Source of the DNA: Pictodentalium vernedei
Taxonomy: Eukaryota; Mollusca; Scaphopoda; Dentaliida; Dentaliidae
Length of the DNA: 64,000 bases
Direction of reading: 5' to 3'
Assembly: GCA_031216915.1 (NCBI GenBank)
Contig: CM062294.1
Span: 388,793,217-388,857,216, forward strand
Below, piece by piece: positions 58,584 to 64,000 of this stretch. Under the pieces are notes generated by a model that made no database searches, was not told where the DNA came from, and saw only the letters and a program-made list of their open reading frames with translations. Position 1 is the stretch's first letter; the number at the start of each line of letters is the position of its first letter. Both the position numbers and the translations under genes were made by a program.

Positions 58584-58927
58584 GCGGTGGCTCAGTAGGT
58601 AGAGGTGCAGGCTGCAAGCCATGAGGTCCTCGGTACGAATCTCACCTGTAGCAACCATGTTGTGTCCTTGGGCAAGACACTTCACCCTACTGCCCACGTG
58701 GGGGCATGGTGGCATTGTGTACTAAGGCATACTGCACGTTGATGGTGCACTTGTCTTCAACCAATGCTAACCCTGCTTGTGTGGAGTTAATATGCTGGGG
58801 AGCCTGGCAGTTGCTCGCTATTGCCAGGTGGTTCTTTCCAGGTACTCCGGCTTCCTCCACCTGTAAAACTGTCCGACACAAGGTCACCCTGGCTGTCGAA
58901 AGTGTTGTTAAACCCAATAAATAAATT
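58584..58927 (+). repeat. SINE, sense, best copy (~344 bp)
   Basis: The tRNA-like head has an A box TGGCTCAGTAGG (58588) and a B box GGTACGAATCTC (58632). The body has CCTTGGGCAAGACACTTCAC, CCCACGTGGGGGCATGGTGG and GACACAAGGTCACCCTGG. The tail is GTTGTTAAACCCAATAAATAAA. A pol III-transcribed, LINE-mobilised repeat. It serves as reference for the other SINE copies. Confidence 0.85.
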
Positions 58928-59013
58928 TAGAAAATCTGTGAGCTCTGTCAAACAAGATATTATAGAATAAAAATTCAGTTTATTACTTGAATACAGGAAA
59001 ATGGATATTTCTG

Positions 59014-59249
59014 TTAACCCTTTGAATACTGGTGGTAACTTTCATGTCAATTCAATGACAGCAACTGGAAGAGTCCATATTCATTATTTGGGGATAGACC
59101 AATCAATAATTTCAAAGTGCAGCCTTGAGGGCTGCAAGTTGAAAATATTGATTGGTCTATCCCACCATGCACTTAGCACCAAACATAATGAAATTATGAC
59201 GGATCGTGTTCCTGGACCGGAAAAGCAGCCTCTCTGTTGAAAGGGTTAA
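59014..59249. mobile_element. TTAA MITE family C, copy C3
   Basis: TTAACCCTTTGAATACTGG to GTTGAAAGGGTTAA. GATAGACCAATCAATAATTTC pairs with AAAATATTGATTGGTCTATC around GCAGCCTTGAGGGCTGC. Confidence 0.88.
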
Positions 59250-59345
59250 ATGTCTACTGCTGTAAATAAATATTTTTTTGCTGGCTGGATTTGTGATTAT
59301 TCAAATAACAAAGTTTCACTGTAATAATCATCCAGATATTTTGGA

Positions 59346-59591
59346 TTAACCCTTTGAACTCGTAAGACCGATTTTTTTGTCCAAGGCATAATTTTGTCCC
59401 ATTTGTCTTATTATAAGAAGTCTATACACCGGGCATTGATGATGAAATAATAACTGCAGTCTGCAGCCAGACGGCTGCAGACTGCAGTTATTATTTTATC
59501 CTCCCTGTGTATTGATACTGGAGTGACCCATCTCACTGTAAGTGTACACAACAGCGATATCATTCCAGAAAATGGGGGTTCAAAGGGTTAA
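59346..59591. mobile_element. TTAA MITE family C-like, copy C4
   Basis: TTAACCCTTTGAACTCG to GGGTTCAAAGGGTTAA. The centre has 23-bp perfect arms containing AACTGCAGTCTGCAGCC / GGCTGCAGACTGCAGTT. Confidence 0.88.
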
Positions 59592-59599
59592 CTCAATGA

Positions 59600-60385
59600 C
59601 GCTGACCTAGAAATAACACAGTGACACATCTAACAATGATAGTACACTTAAAAAGATCATAATTATTCTCATCATAATCAATGTAATATTTAAAAGATGT
59701 GATGCCATGGACAAGTAATCACAGGATATGCTGAAAAATAATTATTAAGTGATGAGTTACAGCAATATACTCATTACAGTCTAGCCAGTGACCCCAACAT
59801 TCCATCACTATTCTCCCATTTAATACAACACCAATTGGATTTCCATTGATTTATGATTAATGGAATAAAAATACAGAGACAACCGGAAAGAAAACTCAAG
59901 TGAATGGTCCAAAGTTTCTCTCCCACTGAATAAATTCTGTGATGAAATGATGCAGAAAATATAAAATTAATTTGTAAAATTAATACAAATATTGGTTTTG
60001 TGTTAATGAAAGAAACTGTGGGCACTGAATATTGCAGAGAGAATTGATGCAAGTGTCCCCATTGTCGATAGTGTTTCTTTTTGTACTTCAACAATCATTG
60101 TTGGTGTGATTGAGGAGATTTTATCATAATAAGCCTTTATACAGGACATCCAGGTAGTTTTCAGAAAGAGACCAATATTGGAAAGCAAAGAAACCCACCA
60201 AAGCAGGAAACCGTGCAAGCCGAACCAAAAAGAAATTAAATATTTTGACATCTGAAATGTGATTTCCTGCAAGAAGAGTTGAAAATAATCTCAGTCATAC
60301 ATGTTTGTCAAAAAGGATTCTGGTGTGAGGAGTAATTCACCCCTTTATCTATTCGCACTACATTTTTCACCTATTGGAATCTTTT
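59600..60385. other. Gene-less stretch
   Basis: Minus-strand frames 59774-60094 and 60003-60272 are A/T-rich and unrecognised. Nothing supported. Confidence 0.4.
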
Positions 60386-60387
60386 GC

Positions 60388-60556
60388 AACCCTTTATCTG
60401 AAACAACAAATAGAAGACATTTGCCAAATTTTCCTGAATAATTACAAATTTTGATTTTTTGCCTCCAAACCATATCTTATCAATCTTATGATCCCTCACT
60501 GGCATGAGCTCATTCCAAGGAGGGGTCAGAAGCTATGTTTCTGAAACAAAAATTAA
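60388..60556. mobile_element. TTAA MITE family A, left part
   Basis: AACCCTTTATCTGAAACAAC, GACATTTGCCAAA, centre GATCCCTCACTGGCATGAGC / GCTCATTCCAAGGAGGGGTC. Cut on the right by the next element. Confidence 0.6.
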
Positions 60557-61548
60557 CTAGAGGTGTGACTGTCCCAGATGGGCTGTCCATACCCCCCACT
60601 GCCATGATTATTCTAAGACGAAAAGGTGCACAACTCTGGCAAAAAAAGTCTGATCAAAACTATAATCACAGGTGCACAGGTTTCCATGGTTGTGAACATC
60701 AATACCAAAGTTCCAAAGGAATCGACCCATAAACATCTGAGAAAATCTCCGTACAAAATTCAGGTATTCTAAGACAAAAAAGGGCATAACTCTGCGAAAC
60801 AAAGTCAGATCAAAACTATAATTGCAAGTGCACAGGTTCCCAGGGTAGTGAACATTCAAACAAAGTTTCAAGGGAATCGACCCATAATCATAAGAGAAAA
60901 TCTCTGAACAATATTCTAGACAATTTAGGCATTCTACGACAAAAAGGGGCATAACTCTGGCAAAAAAAAGTCCAATCAAAACTATAATTGCAGGTACACA
61001 GGATCCCTTAGCAGTGAACATCCATACCAAGATTCAAAGGAATCGACCCATAAACATCTGAGAAAATCTCCGGACAAAATTAAGTTTCGTAAAGATCGGT
61101 TCATAAATACGGCCTCTAGCCCGAGCCATATTGGCATTTGCACGTACAGTGCTGAAAGTAACACTAAATAAATCATCAAAGTTAGTCTAATTTGCATAAT
61201 TTACGCACGAGAAAAAAAACGTGTATTATATGTGATGTATCCCATGGTACTAAACATTCATACAAAAAATTATTCAAATCAAGAGCTTTCATGTGGAAGT
61301 TCTGCACAAAAATCTGATTGCACCTAATTTTGTACAAAATGGCTGCCAGTGGCCATCTTGATTTTCGGACCGGACCCCAAAACACTCGTTCTCGTCCCAC
61401 GGTGATAGCAAAGGTACCCAAGAAGTTTCATAAAGATCGGTTCATAAATACGGCCTCTAGCCCGAGGCGTGTTGACGGCACGACAGACGGACAACGGGCC
61501 ATGACAATACCTCAAATTTGGCTTCGCCAAAGTTGAACTAAAAATGAT
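60557..61548 (+). mobile_element. Tandem-repeat element with ~160-bp units and 3' hairpin
   Basis: ATCAAAACTATAAT recurs at ~60654, 60810 and 60976, each followed by GGTGCACAGG-type sequence and GGAATCGACCCATAA. A second direct copy, AAAGATCGGTTCATAAATAC, lies at 61091 and 61432. The end is ACGACAGACGGACAACGGG, then hairpin CAAATTTGGC TTC GCCAAAGTTG (61513-61535), then AACTAAAAA. Non-coding. The long minus-strand frame is a by-product of the periodicity. Confidence 0.75.
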
Positions 61549-61983
61549 CCTACCAAAACTATAATCGTAGGTGCACAGGATCCCATGGTGGTGAACATTT
61601 TTATAAAATTCTAATTTTTAGGAACAGAGCTGGATGGTTATAGCCATTGGGTAAGGTGAAATTAACACACTTGAAGGATGATTTTTCACAATGGAGAGCT
61701 TCCCATTAAAATCTCACGATAGAGGTGATTAATATTGTATCGCAAAAGGCGAATCAACATTATGATATTGTGTCGCAACTGACCAATCATGTATCATATA
61801 CTGTTATGCAAAACCAAACAAAACAAACTCTGAACTGAAGCCTAAGTTTAGGCTTCCAGTGCTTTTTAACAGAGACCAACTATGGATTCTTCCAGTGATT
61901 TTTACAGTACTACTGACAAAAATATGTGAGAATGATTATACTGTTAACTGGTCAATGTTTGATGCCCACATTTTTGGCCACTG
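61549..61983. other. Gene-less stretch
   Basis: Nothing recognised. Confidence 0.5.
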
Positions 61984-62197
61984 TTAACACTCTAAACATC
62001 AATGTCAAAATTCCAAAATTTCAAGCAGCAAAGTTTTCCCATAATGCAACTAGATATTAAACCAATCCAATCTTGTTTGACAGAGCTCAATGAGCTCTGT
62101 CAAATACGATTGAGATGGTTAAACTCCTAGTTGAATTTTGGAGAAAAAATTTGCAGTTGAAATTTATATATTTGCACCCCAATTTTTGGAGTGTTCA
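61984..62197. mobile_element. TTAA MITE family B, copy B5
   Basis: TTAACACTCTAAACATCAATG to CCAATTTTTGGAGTGTTCA. Centre TCTTGTTTGACAGAGCTC / GAGCTCTGTCAAATA. Confidence 0.75.
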
Positions 62198-62287
62198 CAG
62201 TATCTAACTAGAGTGATGTCACGCATGCAGCCCGACTGTCCCAGGAATGGCAATGCTAAGATGCAAAATAGTCGGAGCCATTTTTTA

Positions 62288-62469
62288 TTAACAGTTTACC
62301 TAACGAATCTGCCATATCTGCACTCGTGATATACAAAATTTGCTATTCAAATTTTATTTTTTCATTTCTCTACTTCAAAACATACCTCATGACCTATTAA
62401 TGGAAAAAACTTGATGAGTGTGTTCCAATAAGGAGTAATAAGCCACGGTTAGAAATAAATAAAAAATGA
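62288..62469. mobile_element. TTAA MITE family A, truncated by element T1c
   Basis: TTAACAGTTTACCTAACGAATC at the left; it stops at 62469 where ACAAGAGGCCCC begins. Confidence 0.6.
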
Positions 62470-64000
62470 AACAAGAGGCCCCACGGGGCCTGAAGCACTC
62501 ATCTTGTACAGAACACAATTTAAACAGAGTCCAAGAATGAGTCTACATCAAGCAAGCCATCTCCATAGGCTACACTGTCAATCCTTGAGTCCCTCAGGAG
62601 TGACAAAAATAATCTGGGCATCATGCCTTTTCTTCAGTTGATCATAAGTAAACTGTAGAGCTCCCCTATGAAGCCCCTTGATACAACCTATGTGGATTAA
62701 TCTTAGTACCTCCAGAGGGTACTGAATACAAAATTTTTAATTCTTCAGCAAAATGGCCAATTCCGCCTCCCACAGAGAGCCCAGATATTAACCCAGGCTC
62801 TTGATTTGAACACAGTTAAATCTGACTTCCCTAGAGATGTTGTGTTCTGAATATGAAAGCATTCTGACTGTTGGATCTGAAGAAGAGAAATTGTAAAGAA
62901 ATTTCTTCGAATTGCACTAAGTTCAAATTTGGGCTTCCATAGCGAGCCCAAATATTAACCTATGGATCCGATTTGAACAAACTTGAATGTGACCCCACTA
63001 GAGATGTTGTATACCAAATGTGAAAGCATTCTGACAAGTGAATCTGAAGAAGAAGATTTTTGAAGAAATTCCCTCATATTGTACTAAGTTAAATTTCATG
63101 TTCCCATATGGAGCCTAAATATTAACCTAGGCACTCGAATTGAACAACCTGGAACCTGACCCCCCTAGAGATGTTGTATACCAAATATAAAAGCATTGCA
63201 ACTGGTGGATCTGAAGAAGAAGATTTTTAAAGAAATTTCCTCATATTGCACTAAGTAAAAATTTGGGCTACCATAGTGAGCCCAAATATATACCTAGGGA
63301 TCTGATTTGAACAAACTTGAATCTGACCCGCATAGAGATGTTGCATACCAAATATCAAAGCATTCTCACTGATGGATCTGAAGAAGAAGATTTTTTTAAA
63401 TTACCCTCCATATTGAACAAAGATAAAATTTGGGCTTCCGTAGGAAGCCCAAATATTAACCTAGGGACTTGGTTTGAACTATCTAGAATCTGACCCTCAT
63501 AACAATGATGTATACCAAATATTAAAAGATTCTGACTGGTGGTTCTGAAGAAGAAGATTTTTAAAGAATATTCCCCATATTACCCTATGTTAAAACTTCG
63601 GGCTCCTGTAGAGAGCCCAAATATGAACCAATGAGCATTATTTCAACAAACTTTTATCTGACCCCCTATGAATGCTGTATACCAAATATCAAAAGATTCT
63701 GATGATTGGTTCTGGAGAAAAGATTTTTAAAAATTTTTGCAAATATGCTGACTCAGCATTTTTTCGATGCCCATTACAGAACACCCTAACATTACCGATG
63801 GCAATTTTTTTTTACCATTCAATTCTACTGGTCATAAGGATACTTCATACCAAATAAAAGCTCTCTGTTCCGTGGGGATTGGGAAATATGGGCATTTGAA
63901 AATATTTCTATTTTTAGCTCCCAGGGTTCCCATGGGGATGCGGGAATTTTTTTTTTTACATGGGTCAAGTACTTATGACCCAATACTAACACAAACCAAA
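62470..64000 (+). mobile_element. Tandem-repeat element T1c (runs off the window)
   Basis: ACAAGAGGCCCCACGGGGCCTG opens with a perfect palindrome AGGCCCC/GGGGCCT. Units are ~168 bp (TATACCAAAT-type marks at ~63010, 63179, 63346, 63511, 63679). From 63740 it matches the unique 3' part of T1a (CTGACTCAGCATTTTT, CTATTTTTAGCTCC, ACTTATGACCCA), so the 3' hairpin is expected just past the window edge. Confidence 0.88.

Noticed and set aside
58584-58650. Functional tRNA gene
   Set aside because: A and B boxes are present but there is no cloverleaf or terminator, and the sequence runs into a SINE body found in several copies.
60608-61030. 140-codon minus-strand frame
   Set aside because: Its ~52-residue periodicity mirrors the DNA tandem repeat, and the composition is not protein-like.
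1-64000. Additional LDLa exons of the same gene
   Set aside because: I looked by eye on both strands for the CDG..DC..G.DE pattern and found only 10130-10261. An HMM scan could still reveal weaker exons.

Overview
This is a metazoan genomic window with no prokaryotic gene layout. It is a gene-poor, repeat-dense stretch in which nearly every recognisable protein sequence is a decayed transposable element (TE). The repeat content points to an invertebrate, most likely a mollusc or another lophotrochozoan: elements opening with ACAAGAGGCCC and filled with ~167-bp tandem repeats, tRNA-headed SINEs ending in (AATA)n, and DIRS, Penelope, CR1/L2-like and piggyBac relics. That assignment is inference; no species marker is visible. 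The only piece of a host gene I can defend is one LDL-receptor class A exon on the minus strand (10130-10261), a symmetrical phase 1-1 exon with clean splice sites. If real, much of the window is intron of that gene.

Layout. 1-5.9 kb: minus-strand LINE with an SGNH-type ORF1 and an APE-endonuclease/RT ORF2, preceded by a 123-bp tandem duplication (6.04-6.28 kb). 6.8-8.8 kb: tandem-repeat element ending in a 3' hairpin. 9-14.3 kb: old repeats, the LDLa exon and a SINE. 14.3-21.8 kb: a second copy of the tandem-repeat element, split by a ~6.6-kb DIRS1-like tyrosine-recombinase retrotransposon that keeps inverted terminal repeats and an internal complementary region. 22-25.8 kb: a second LINE of the same general type on the plus strand, interrupted by a piggyBac-transposase relic and its palindrome. 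28.1-31.3 kb: a Penelope-like element (RT plus GIY-YIG) split by a Tc1/mariner element with exact TA duplications. 33.1-34.3 kb: a 5'-truncated L2/CR1-like LINE inside a ~78-bp tandem repeat. 35.9-41.7 kb: a dense cluster of palindromic, TTAA-bounded MITEs, with more at 47-51 kb, 56 kb, 59-60 kb and 62 kb. 42-47 kb: SINEs, tandem-repeat elements and hAT-type MITEs with target duplications. 52.4-53.6 kb: a compact MULE-type element with TIRs and an 8-bp duplication. 60.5-61.5 kb and 62.5-64 kb: two further tandem-repeat elements.

How the parts relate. These genes do not form a pathway; the window is a record of successive insertions. Nesting gives relative ages: tandem-repeat element before DIRS, Penelope before Tc1, SINE before hAT or TTAA MITE, LINE before piggyBac relic. 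The most interesting patterns are (i) a shared 3' design (GAC-rich tract, terminal hairpin, A-rich end, internal 145-175-bp tandem repeats) across several otherwise unrelated elements, which resembles Helentron-associated elements or bivalve pearl elements; (ii) several palindromic MITE families all using TTAA with CCCTTT/CCCTCT-type ends; and (iii) an intact DIRS inverted-end/ICR structure.
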